DNA from: CAVSWT01 sp963775245
GTDB taxonomy: Bacteria; Bacteroidota; Ignavibacteria; Ignavibacteriales; Ignavibacteriaceae
Length of the DNA stretch: 64,000 bases
Reading direction: 5' to 3'
Assembly (NCBI GenBank): GCA_963775245.1
Contig: CAVZID010000021.1
Coordinates: 62,001 to 126,000, forward strand
Under the pieces are notes generated by a model. The model did no database searches. It had not been told where the DNA came from and saw only the letters and a list, made by a program, of their open reading frames with translations. Within the stretch, counting starts at the first letter, position 1. Every line of letters begins with the position of its first letter. The position numbers were made by a program, and so were the translations under genes. Of the stretch, positions 52,801-61,767 are shown in pieces.

Positions 52801-55288
52801 CAATAAAACCTTCCGCTCTACTAATTCTTTCAGATTCAATAAACAATTCCAATGCTTCATTTAGTTTGCCTAACTCCATATGGTGCATCCCAGCATTTGA
52901 TAAAAGAAATGCTAGTTCTTTTTTGTCATTTATTTTCCGTGCAATAGAAATACATTCATTATATATTTTTAAGGCTTTAATGTTGTCTCCCTGTAAATGT
53001 TTTATTCTAGCTTGATCACTAAGCGATGCTTTGAGTACGTCGTAATTTTTTATAATTCTACATATTCTTTCAGTTCTCTTTGCATATTTTATAGCTTTCC
53101 CAACATCTCCTCTCTCAAGTAAAATGTTACATATATTGCTCAATGTAGATGCATAATTGGCATAATCAAGCTTTTTTTTGTAATAATTACATTGAAATTC
53201 ACGAATTCTAAGGGATTCTTCTAAATTACCCGTGTCATAAAATAGCTGCGATATATACCATAATTGGTTAATATATTTTCCAGGTGAATATATTATGAAT
53301 TTATAAGCTTCTTTCATTTTTAAATTTGTATTGTTTTCTATCATTGACCAATATCTATACAAATCATATTTATCCGTTGTTAATAGATTATCGACAAAAC
53401 CAACATCTGCTAATAAATTATATAAACCTCTCCATTCTTTTGCTTTGGCAAACTGCCAGGGAATTTCCTCTATTTGCCGTTTAAGCCTTATTTGAATCGG
53501 CTGGTTTGTAAAATGATTTCCACCAAAATATGATGCCAATTTTAAATGATAACTTTTTTCTATTTCATCATTTGTTATATATTTTTGTTTTATAGCTTCT
53601 TTAAGATAATTGTGGGCAAAATTGATAACACCGTTTTTTACAAGAATTGAATTTATAATTGCCAGATAAAATGGAGACCAAATATGTTTCTGAAGATTCT
53701 TCTTTCCATCTCCTAATAATTCTAACAATTCATTTTCTGCAAGACCTCTTCGTGATGCCCATATTAGACAAAGGCTTTGACCAACTAAATTTTCATATTC
53801 GCCTCCATAATCTTCTTCCCAAAGGATTAACAGCTTTATGTAAAGTTCAAGTGGATTCTTTGCTTCCAAGTAATAATTAATCCTTTCGTCCAATTTTTGA
53901 TAATCACCGAACTGGCGTAATTCTTCCAAGAGTGTTTTAAGATATAAGGGATTAGAGCTTTGTTCAGTTGTTATAATTCTCCAGATGCGTAATTCTTCGA
54001 GATTTTTACTGAATATTTTAAGGTAATCCTGGACAAATTTAGATTTCTCAAATTCGCTTAACGGATTAATCCTTAAAGTTGTCCATTGTCTTTTATTTAT
54101 TTCATTAAGTGTACGCCCCGGTAGAGTAGAAATTATTAATCGTATATTTTTAGGTAAAATTGGTGGTAACCAGACTAGGTCAGGAGCTCCTTCCCGATCA
54201 TCCAGTTGGTTTAGTGCATCAATTATAATTACTACTTTTTTCCCTTTTGATACCGCTAATTGTAGCCAACTAATAAATGATTGTCTTAATTCATCAGGCT
54301 TATCCGGAATCTCTTGTGATATATCAAAATAGTTTCTTAATTCATTCATTAGTCTTCGTAACATTGCCATCCAATCAGTGCTATAAGAAGATGCCCCTAC
54401 GAAATGCATAATTAGTAATCTATCAGGGTGTGCCTCTTGGTAATTCAATCCCCAATTTGAGAGAAGTGCGGATTTACCCGAACCCGATTCACCTAAAATA
54501 ACAAGTGGTGGACCATATCCATTTACATGCTCATCTAGTTTTTGAAAATATTCTTCCCGACCGATGTAAACTCTTCGCCGGGATTCAGCAAAAGCTTCAT
54601 GTTCCATTCGTTCTCGTTCTAATGGTGATGGTACTTCTTCAGCCGGGAAACGCTCATCTATCGCTGACCATAAATCATCAAGTACCATTCGTCCAAATGT
54701 TTTTGCATTCTCATAATTTTTGCGTACCGGGTATCCACTACTCTCGATTTTTTGCTTTAATATTTCCAATTTTTTCTTTGAAGCTTCGGGTTCAATTTTA
54801 TAATCCGGATGCTTCCTCAATTCTTCCTCTATTTCTTTTGATTTTATTTGATCCCGGAAGTAGAAGAAAGCGAGATTCTGCATTGAAGGATCTTTGAGAA
54901 TGCCGTGGATGATTTCAAGTTCAGTTACACTTTTATTAAGGTGCTCTTTTAACCAGGGCTGCTCCTCCAATAATATCGGATCAATTTCATCGGGAACCCA
55001 GCCATACCTTTCACCGAGAATACCAATAAAGTAAGGACGACAATGTTCAATTTCTGCAAGACATATAGGAAGCACTTTTCCCTCAGATTTTTGTTCATCC
55101 GTTACTCCCCAACGCAGATCTACGTCTGTAAATTCTACGTGTCGATTACGACATCTCTTACGTAACTCAGGAAAAGTGAATTTTACAAGTTCTTCCCTTT
55201 CTGTAAACATATCACGAAAAGTGGAGGAGATGAATACACGTATTGTTCGGGAGTTACTATTGAATTTTGTTTGTTTATTTTTTCCCAT
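49892..55288 (-). CDS. Giant DUF4062-STAND NTPase with divergent TPR superhelix
   Basis: 1798 residues as read (1963 repaired). DUF4062 at ~17-130 ('IRVFISSTFRDMFTEREELV', 'DVDLRWGVTDEQKSEG', 'GILGERYGWVPDE'). P-loop 'PLVILGESGSGKSALLSNWG' (~residue 268), Walker B 'VVIIIDALNQLDDREG' (~356), 'LIISTLPGRT', and a helical/winged-helix region to ~620. Then come roughly 28 divergent TPRs of ~40 residues with recurring 'NQALIYxxxGxxxxALxLYK' followed by 'EQExLCRxL'. The repeats differ from one another, in contrast to 36704-41311. GGAGA precedes the ATG. It lies 60 bases after the stand-alone TPR gene, so the two probably share a transcript. A predicted STAND receptor with peptide- or protein-sensing superhelix. 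Confidence 0.83.
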   Translation of the reverse strand: MGKNKQTKFNSNSRTIRVFISSTFRDMFTEREELVKFTFPELRKRCRNRHVEFTDVDLRWGVTDEQKSEGKVLPICLAEIEHCRPYFIGILGERYGWVPDEIDPILLEEQPWLKEHLNKSVTELEIIHGILKDPSMQNLAFFYFRDQIKSKEIEEELRKHPDYKIEPEASKKKLEILKQKIESSGYPVRKNYENAKTFGRMVLDDLWSAIDERFPAEEVPSPLERERMEHEAFAESRRRVYIGREEYFQKLDEHVNGYGPPLVILGESGSGKSALLSNWGLNYQEAHPDRLLIMHFVGASSYSTDWMAMLRRLMNELRNYFDISQEIPDKPDELRQSFISWLQLAVSKGKKVVIIIDALNQLDDREGAPDLVWLPPILPKNIRLIISTLPGRTLNEINKRQWTTLRINPLSEFEKSKFVQDYLKIFSKNLEELRIWRIITTEQSSNPLYLKTLLEELRQFGDYQKLDERINYYLEAKNPLELYIKLLILWEEDYGGEYENLVGQSLCLIWASRRGLAENELLELLGDGKKNLQKHIWSPFYLAIINSILVKNGVINFAHNYLKEAIKQKYITNDEIEKSYHLKLASYFGGNHFTNQPIQIRLKRQIEEIPWQFAKAKEWRGLYNLLADVGFVDNLLTTDKYDLYRYWSMIENNTNLKMKEAYKFIIYSPGKYINQLWYISQLFYDTGNLEESLRIREFQCNYYKKKLDYANYASTLSNICNILLERGDVGKAIKYAKRTERICRIIKNYDVLKASLSDQARIKHLQGDNIKALKIYNECISIARKINDKKELAFLLSNAGMHHMELGKLNEALELFIESERISRAEGFIEGIIHSLNLQANLLKIKGDYKKVLDYLDETERLAKDIGQITFAITSLNMQGEMLKVLGELDQSLEKHKAATELSVRIGDKLLQANCIRDTVGTLWNKGSLDEALAKSKICEQLYIELNSKQGKATCLDDQSLILRDQGNLKKALELSKASQLLWNELGNLEGIACCFDSRGTILRLMGDLDTALDLYKKAEVIYRKLNKPEGIQRTLGNQGIVLDNQEKLEEALILYKEQEKIATSVGLKLDRAASLGNQALIYEELGDKEKALSIMQLVENENLKLGNKDGLQVCYGNQANLYLDLGNLTEALKLSEKKENICRESGFLSELLNALMIKVDVLVELSDFHKANSILIEAGEIALKLGKAKKYIQSFFKRAEIEEINTNYFEVHRLLQEVEEFARKNDRFSELCEIIGYNAEIYQKEGNYKESIKEMERALEFVNKIQDTKQINNFLFHYAQILKSTHSYEKALNIINDLSQQIQNDDQELSILSVKIEIYINLEKIDEVIPLINRYKELSKKMKDKNSYQWILGVEANVYRKQSRPYEALKLYQEQLTYLEQDQKIYPIFYNIKEQANILSDKEDFESALKLLKKQEQLCKQFNNSDLLIDNLKFQTAVLLENNNDEEAKEICFSFEELSRQQNDINNIECSLFFRSEILKRENRYSEALNVLKERLEFSKKLDKPERLSKAFDDLALIYNKMQLNDEYLKLKVEQEEMYITNSDYEGLQQIYSDRAEKFYSSGKWDEALTLYKEQENICRKIKNKDYLLRTLNQQALIYFQKNNFDKSLSIYKELETIGGEITDKTHLARSFGNQALVHYRLANYEEAIRLYCMQEELCHKFNFQIQLAWSLGGHADVLFIQNKLEDALSLYVKKERISREINDIEYIASAIIGRANVYYKLREFDKAMPLFKEHEKLCRELKDNINLQASLLWQANIHYINEDWDKAMNLYKEQEQLCREIKYIEGLSNFAFKPSN

Positions 55289-55348
55289 AATTATCTCCGC
55301 CTTTAAATCTTTATAAAATATTCAAATAGTAAATCCAATTTTTGCAAA

Positions 55349-56791
55349 TTACATTTCATCGAATTTAATTGTAATTCTTTCACAATATTTAGATAGCCTA
55401 TAACTCCATTTATTTTCTGAATTCTTATTTATTTTGTTAATCAAATCCAGTTTTCCAAAAACATTAGAAGTATCTTGTTTATCATTAACTAATTCTTTTC
55501 TAATTTTCAACGACTTTTTGTAATATTTAAGTGCCCGGTTCTTTTTGCTTAAAGCTGCAAAGCAATCGCCAAACTCCTCTAAGGTTTCAAACATAAATAT
55601 TGCATATTCTTTCAATTCCGGGTTTTGTCTTCGTAATTTTTTCCCAATTTTTATAAGGTCGGAATAATTTTTAAGAATATTTTTTGTATCACCGAGTTCG
55701 AAATATATATCTATTATTCTATCATAGCTTTTGGCTAAATTAATTGCATATTGCTCATTGTCCGGGTTTTGTCTGCACAGGTCTTTCCCAATCATAAGAG
55801 ATTCTTCACAATATTTAAGAGCTTTATAAATTTCATTTAATGAAAAATATGTATCACTTATCCTTGCACAACAATCCAATTTCATTAGTGCATATTCAGC
55901 TGAGCCCGGTATTCGAATAAGTAAATATTCAACGAAGTTTAAAGATTGCTCATAATTTTCAAGAGAACTTTTAATTTTACTTGGAGTTATTGAATAAATA
56001 TTCCCCATTACGAGATAAATTGCTGCCAAACATTTTGCATGTTCTAATGAGCCAGGATTACCCCTTTGTAATTCCTTTATAATCTCCAATGATTGCTTAC
56101 AGTTTTTTACTGCATTATCTAGATCATTTAATGGTCTCATATCTATTTCCCCCATCCTCAGATACAATACTGATAAATCACTTTTATACGTTTGAGAGTC
56201 AGGTATCCCTTCTCTTAATTCTTTGAAAATCTCCAGTGACTTTTCATAGTTGAATCTTGCTTCTTTTAGGTCATCATTTTCAAATAAAGAAGAACAAGAA
56301 TCATGAAGGGAGGCATAAAAATATCCCAATTCGCAATATGCGATTGCAAGATTTCTTTTAAATCTGGTTGAAGACGGATTATTTTTGCATAATTGTCCGC
56401 TTAATACCAAAGATCTTTCATAATTATTTAAGGCACTCTGTTCGTCATTAAGAGAATGAAAGGTCCGGGCTAATTTTCTGTAACTCTTAGCAAGAGCATA
56501 CGTGTATTCAACCGAGTCCGGATTTGTTTTGTGTAAGATTTCAATTATCTTAAATGCTTGTTGATAGTTTGCAAACGCACTTTTCATATTGCCGAGTATT
56601 GTATAAACCTTCGCTATTTTATTATAGCATAAAGATAAATCCATTTTGTATTCTTTTGAGTCCGGATTTCGTCTTTGTAATTTTCCTGCAATCTTCAGAG
56701 AACGTTGATAACTTGCGAGTGCATTTTTTATATTTCCTTCTTTTTTATATTTGTATCCATCTTTAATATATCTTTTTGGTGATTGTTCCAT
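55349..56791 (-). CDS. Stand-alone TPR protein
   Basis: 480 residues made almost wholly of ~47-residue TPR-like units: 'LKIAGKLQRRNPDSKEYKMD', 'LSLCYNKIAKVYTILGNMKS' and so on, about nine repeats. The unit is of the same subtype as in 36704-41311 ('RNPDSAEYARDL') but decayed. No NTPase or DUF4062 domain is present. It starts with the same first four codons (ATGGAACAATCA) as the STAND gene upstream (61617). It may be an adaptor that pairs with one of the two flanking STAND receptors or a sensor cut free from one. Confidence 0.7.
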   Translation of the reverse strand: MEQSPKRYIKDGYKYKKEGNIKNALASYQRSLKIAGKLQRRNPDSKEYKMDLSLCYNKIAKVYTILGNMKSAFANYQQAFKIIEILHKTNPDSVEYTYALAKSYRKLARTFHSLNDEQSALNNYERSLVLSGQLCKNNPSSTRFKRNLAIAYCELGYFYASLHDSCSSLFENDDLKEARFNYEKSLEIFKELREGIPDSQTYKSDLSVLYLRMGEIDMRPLNDLDNAVKNCKQSLEIIKELQRGNPGSLEHAKCLAAIYLVMGNIYSITPSKIKSSLENYEQSLNFVEYLLIRIPGSAEYALMKLDCCARISDTYFSLNEIYKALKYCEESLMIGKDLCRQNPDNEQYAINLAKSYDRIIDIYFELGDTKNILKNYSDLIKIGKKLRRQNPELKEYAIFMFETLEEFGDCFAALSKKNRALKYYKKSLKIRKELVNDKQDTSNVFGKLDLINKINKNSENKWSYRLSKYCERITIKFDEM

Positions 56792-56943
56792 AATAGCTCA
56801 CAAAATGAAATTTTAAATCGTAACAAATAACTCAGTAGATAGTGCCTTTCTATTGATTTGTCAACTTATTCATTTGATTATTAGCATAAAATATTTCGAA
56901 CTGATAATTTAAATGAAATATAAAGGTTGTAGTATTTTAAATT

Positions 56944-59900
56944 TTAATCGTATTCCAATTCATTCCACTGCTGATATTTTTGCACCTCGGGAAGATTTTG
57001 AGCAAGGAACGAGATGATTTTTTTCCATTCTGAAAATTTTTCCTTCCCTCGATTATTATTACCCATTTGCTTATAAAGCATTGCCAGCTTATAATAAGAA
57101 ATTCCTAATCCTTTCAATAAACTTACGTCTTGGGAATTGATTTCATAAAGTTCTTTTGTGAGTTCATTATATTTATTAAAATGCTCCAACGCCCGGTTGT
57201 TGTGACTTAGAGATTGGTAAATTTCACCAAGTTTTAAATACGCTATAGCGAGTCCATATTTCAGGGTTTTATTTTTAGGATTATTTTCATAGATCTCTTT
57301 TGTAAGTTTAAAATATTTATTAAAATATTCCAGAGCTAGATCGAATTGACCCCGTGAATGATAAATATCACCAATATCACCAAGTTTCGAATATAAAATA
57401 GCTAGTCTTTCCTGAAGACTTTCATTATTTGGTTCGCTTTTAAGGAGTTCGGTTGTAAGTTCTATACCTTTATTAAAATAATCCTGTGCTTGTTCGAATT
57501 GATCCAGTGTCATATAAATTTCACCAATTCTCACATATGAAACAGCAAGCCCGCTTTTTAGACTTTCGTTATCTGGATTTCTTTCATATAGTTCCTTTGT
57601 GAGTTCATTATATTTATTAAAATACTCCAGAACCTGATCGTATTGGTCTAGTGTCTTATAAATATCACCAAGTTTATCATATGAAACAGCGAGATTGAAT
57701 TTCAGTCTTTCGTTTTTAGGATTACTTTCATAAATCTGTTTTGTAAGTTCTAATTTATTATTATAATACTCCAGTGCTAGATCGTATTGGCCTAAGGCCT
57801 TATAAATTTCACCAAGCTTTTCATATGAAACAGCGAACACATATTTAAGATTTTCGTCCTTTGAATTGTTTTCATAGAGTTCTCTTGTAAGTTCATTATA
57901 TTTATTAAAATACTCCAGTGCCTGATCGAACTGTTCTTGAGCCTTATAAATATCACCAAGTCCTTCATATAAAACAGCAAGTTCGGGTTTAGCGTTTTCG
58001 TTTTTGGGATTGCTTTCATAAAGTTCTTTTAAAAATAATTTAGAATTACTAAAATATTCCAGTGCAAGATTGATTTTACCCAACTTATGATAAATTTTAC
58101 CTAGTTTATAATATGAAATACCAAGCCCTTTTTTAACGCTTTCATTTTGAAGATTGTTTTCGTAAAGTTCTTTCATCAGTTTTATATCTTTATTAAAATA
58201 CTCTTGAGCTCGTTCAAATTGATCCAGTGCTTGGTAAATTTCACCAAGCTTTTCATTTAAACCAGCGAGCACGCGCTTAATGTTTTCGTTATATTTATTA
58301 CTTTCATAGAGTTCTTGCGTAATTTTTATATCTTTATTAAAATAATCCAGAGCTCGATCGAATAGACAAAGTGCCAGATTAATATCACCAAGTTTTTCAT
58401 ATGAAATAGCGAGAATTTCTTTAAAATTTTCGTTTTTTGGATTTCTTTCAAAGAATTCTTTTGCAAGTTTATTGTATTTAATATAATATTCTAGAGCTTG
58501 ATCAAATTGATTGAGAGACTTATAAACTGTACCAAGTCTTTCATAAGAAACTGTAAAGTTTTTTTTTAGACTTTCATTATTTGGATTGCTTTCATATAGT
58601 TCTTTCATAAGTCCATTGTAATTATTAAAATACTCCAGTGCTTGATCGAATTGTCCAAAAGTCTGATTAATACCACCAAGCCCTTCAATTGAGATTGCTA
58701 GCATGTGTTTAATGCTTTCATTTTTGGGATTACTTTCATAGAGTTCTTTTAAAAGTAAGTATGAATTACTAAAATACTCCCGCGCAAGATTGATTTTACT
58801 CAGCGCTTGATAAGTTTTACCAAGTGTATAATACGAAATACCGAGATCTTTTTTAATGCTTTCATTTTGAGGATTGTTTTTATAAAGTTCTTTCATAAGT
58901 TTTATAACTTTATTAAAATACCCCAGTGCTTGTTCAAATTGTCCCTGAGCCTGATAAATATCACCAAGTTTTTCATATGAAATAGCAAGTCCGTACTTCA
59001 GGCTTTCATTCTTTGAACTTTCATATATGTCTTTTTTTAATTCATTATATTTATTAAAATACTCCAGTGCTTGATCGAATTTACCCAATTTCTCATAAAT
59101 TTCGCCAAGTGCTTCATATGAAACAGCCAGCCCGTTTTTAAAGCTTTCATTTTTGGGATTACTTTCATAGAGTTCTTTTAAAAGTACATTAGAATTACTA
59201 AAATACTTCAGTGCTTGATCGAATTTACCCAGAGTTTGGTAAATTTCACCAAGTTTTTCATACAGCGATCCTTTGTCATAGATGAAATATACATCTGTAA
59301 TGTTGATTCCATATTTATTTTCAACTTCAATTAATAAATTTTTCAATAAAGTTTGTCTGACTTCAAGATTACCTTCAATTAATAATAAATTATTTAGTTC
59401 ATATATATATTTTCTTACTAAGCTGTGAAAAACCTGAAACTGTTCACCCGCTTCTAAAATTATAGAGTTTGTTATCGCAAGACCATTTTCACTAGTAGTT
59501 GCTGTTTCGGCTAATGCTGTTGTTGCCCCTGTAATTTCTTCTTCATCCAATTCACTACTGTAATAATAAGCAGCATCTCTATACCTACCTGCTTCCAATA
59601 AATGGTATAAAATTTCTGAAGCTTTAAGGGGATCATTATCAAGTTCACTAAGATAACCGGCAATGTTGCTATGTAATTTCTTTAAGTATGTTTCGCCGGC
59701 TTTTTGTATTAATGCTGTTCGTAAAATACTGTGTGCAAGATTCCATTGCATCTCTTCTCCCTGCAGTATTAGGTGTGCTTTAAACCTGCGTCTTAAACCG
59801 GCAAACTGCAATGAGTCCCATTCAATATTTTCAGCATTTAATATTATTTCAAGGTCCTTTTCACGCAGCCCATTACGGCTGCACGCTAAATAGTTAAACA

Positions 59901-61617
59901 CTGCATTTGTAAAACTTTCTCCAAATACAAGTCCCGCTTTTAAAATCAAGTTCAGAAATAGGGGTCCGGGTAAAGGCTCAAAATCTGCTGCCATTTCAGA
60001 CATATAGGTTTCTATTTGCCTGTCGCCGCGTCCCTCAAGCCGGCTTATTTTCTCAAAGTCGTCATAGTCAAGTGCCATCAGCATATTTACAGCAAGGCTT
60101 AACCACAAAGGACTGGATGCTGCTAGTTTTCCATCACCTATTTCTTTTTCAAGGATTATCTTTTCAACTTTATCCGGGAGGGTTTTGTGCTGCTGCCTGC
60201 AAAGAGTTTCTAAAATTTCTGTGGCTTCGTTTTCAGTTATATAATTTAGGTTTTTAATAAATAAACCGGTATGGTATTTAATTACTTTTTCTTCAGTTCC
60301 TGTAACGGCGGTGCACAACATCTTTACTTTTCCCGGAACTTCTGTAGGAAGCCAAGTCATAAACTGTGCACGTTCGGTAGGCTCAAACCGGTCAAGTGCG
60401 TCAATAAGCAAAACAACCTGCTGTTTATCTGCAGCAGTAAAAAGTAATTCCCTGAAGCGCGACTGTATTTTTTCAATTTCCGGTTTGTTTCCTTTTTGCC
60501 GTAAGCTTTCCATTTCCGTATTGCTCAAATCTGCGCTTTCTAATTCATCATCAGTCTGTTCTTCTTCAATGCCGAGATAATCGCTTAATTGTTTATTCCA
60601 TATTTGCAGAAGGTTAACAACTTTTTTTGCTACAGGTGATAACCCTGCAGAATGAGCAAGTACTAAACAGTTCTCTTTCTCTATTATTTTCTTTACCATT
60701 GAAAAAACAGCGCTCTTCCCTGAGCCGCTCATTCCGGTCAGCATCATCCCCCATTTGCCTTTTTCTTCTGACAGCAGATGTTCTTTTACTTCGTTAAGCA
60801 GCTCCTTTCGTCCGCAGAATGCAGCAGTATTGTTTTCAATAAATGCATCAAGCAGAGCCTGTTCCTGTTCCTGCCAATTTTGCGGTACCTTATACCAGGT
60901 TTCTTCAGCGTGTTCTTTACATTCCTTCAGTATATCTTCATAAACAATTTCACCCCAGCTTTCCAGTCCGGTTACTCTTTCTCTCGTTTCATCCCAGCTT
61001 ACTTTATAATCTTTTACTTGTTGCGAAAGATTTTTACCTTCAAAATGTTTTCGTATAGATGTTTTCAGATTTTCAAGTGCTGCTTTTCTTTCCTGTTTAT
61101 CAGTCTCACTTAAAGCTGGATTGTATGCATCGCAATACATAGCAGCACGCACAGTTGAGAAAGTTTCATAGGGAAGAGTACCTCTTAAATAGAACACACT
61201 TCTTGAAAGCTGCTCCTTGCTTGCTAACACTCCAAATTCAATTTCAAGCGCAGTTACACTTTTACCTTTTGAGACTATAGATAGGTCTTCAGCGGATACC
61301 GCCCTTTTCATACGTTCTTCGGGAGGTACCCAGCCGTAGCGGTCGCCAAGCAAACCGATAAAAAACGGACGGCATCGTTTTATTTCATTTAGACAAACCT
61401 TCAGCACATTAGCTTCACGTTCATCTTCTTGTTCAATAGAGGTTGTATCAACTCCCCAGCGTAAGTCTACAATTTCCAGTTTTATTCTTCGCTTCTGTAA
61501 TTCTTCCTCTACTCTGGGAAATATAATATGTTTGAGGTAATCACGTTCTGCCTGCATATCGGCAAATGTGCTGCTGATGAAAATTGAGAAGGTACGCCAA
61601 ATATGTGATTGTTCCAT
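56944..61617 (-). CDS. DUF4062-STAND NTPase with moderately diverged TPR array
   Basis: 1557 residues. DUF4062 at ~9-115 ('FSIFISSTFADMQAERDYLK', 'IVDLRWGVDTTSIEQED', 'GLLGDRYGWVPPEER'). P-loop 'MMLTGMSGSGKSAVFSMVKK' (~297), Walker B 'VVLLIDALDRFEPTERAQFM' (~404), helical and winged-helix region to ~760. About 16-17 TPR repeats of ~47 residues follow ('LGEIYQTLGKFDQALKYFSN', 'LLKELYESNPKNES'), clearly related but with many substitutions. The N-terminal 700 residues are paralogous to 36704-41311, while the repeats differ, so the sensor has diverged faster than the switch. GGGG precedes the ATG. Confidence 0.85.
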   Translation of the reverse strand: MEQSHIWRTFSIFISSTFADMQAERDYLKHIIFPRVEEELQKRRIKLEIVDLRWGVDTTSIEQEDEREANVLKVCLNEIKRCRPFFIGLLGDRYGWVPPEERMKRAVSAEDLSIVSKGKSVTALEIEFGVLASKEQLSRSVFYLRGTLPYETFSTVRAAMYCDAYNPALSETDKQERKAALENLKTSIRKHFEGKNLSQQVKDYKVSWDETRERVTGLESWGEIVYEDILKECKEHAEETWYKVPQNWQEQEQALLDAFIENNTAAFCGRKELLNEVKEHLLSEEKGKWGMMLTGMSGSGKSAVFSMVKKIIEKENCLVLAHSAGLSPVAKKVVNLLQIWNKQLSDYLGIEEEQTDDELESADLSNTEMESLRQKGNKPEIEKIQSRFRELLFTAADKQQVVLLIDALDRFEPTERAQFMTWLPTEVPGKVKMLCTAVTGTEEKVIKYHTGLFIKNLNYITENEATEILETLCRQQHKTLPDKVEKIILEKEIGDGKLAASSPLWLSLAVNMLMALDYDDFEKISRLEGRGDRQIETYMSEMAADFEPLPGPLFLNLILKAGLVFGESFTNAVFNYLACSRNGLREKDLEIILNAENIEWDSLQFAGLRRRFKAHLILQGEEMQWNLAHSILRTALIQKAGETYLKKLHSNIAGYLSELDNDPLKASEILYHLLEAGRYRDAAYYYSSELDEEEITGATTALAETATTSENGLAITNSIILEAGEQFQVFHSLVRKYIYELNNLLLIEGNLEVRQTLLKNLLIEVENKYGINITDVYFIYDKGSLYEKLGEIYQTLGKFDQALKYFSNSNVLLKELYESNPKNESFKNGLAVSYEALGEIYEKLGKFDQALEYFNKYNELKKDIYESSKNESLKYGLAISYEKLGDIYQAQGQFEQALGYFNKVIKLMKELYKNNPQNESIKKDLGISYYTLGKTYQALSKINLAREYFSNSYLLLKELYESNPKNESIKHMLAISIEGLGGINQTFGQFDQALEYFNNYNGLMKELYESNPNNESLKKNFTVSYERLGTVYKSLNQFDQALEYYIKYNKLAKEFFERNPKNENFKEILAISYEKLGDINLALCLFDRALDYFNKDIKITQELYESNKYNENIKRVLAGLNEKLGEIYQALDQFERAQEYFNKDIKLMKELYENNLQNESVKKGLGISYYKLGKIYHKLGKINLALEYFSNSKLFLKELYESNPKNENAKPELAVLYEGLGDIYKAQEQFDQALEYFNKYNELTRELYENNSKDENLKYVFAVSYEKLGEIYKALGQYDLALEYYNNKLELTKQIYESNPKNERLKFNLAVSYDKLGDIYKTLDQYDQVLEYFNKYNELTKELYERNPDNESLKSGLAVSYVRIGEIYMTLDQFEQAQDYFNKGIELTTELLKSEPNNESLQERLAILYSKLGDIGDIYHSRGQFDLALEYFNKYFKLTKEIYENNPKNKTLKYGLAIAYLKLGEIYQSLSHNNRALEHFNKYNELTKELYEINSQDVSLLKGLGISYYKLAMLYKQMGNNNRGKEKFSEWKKIISFLAQNLPEVQKYQQWNELEYD

Positions 61618-61767
61618 ATTTACCCCGCTATTAAATAATGCATTTTATTATTACCAAAGATACAGTAAGAACAACCAATATATATTTATTACTCTTTCAA
61701 TAAAACTATTTAAGTGAAAGTGCTCCTTTCAAATAAACTATCCAGATTCAAATTCTGAAAAAGTATG

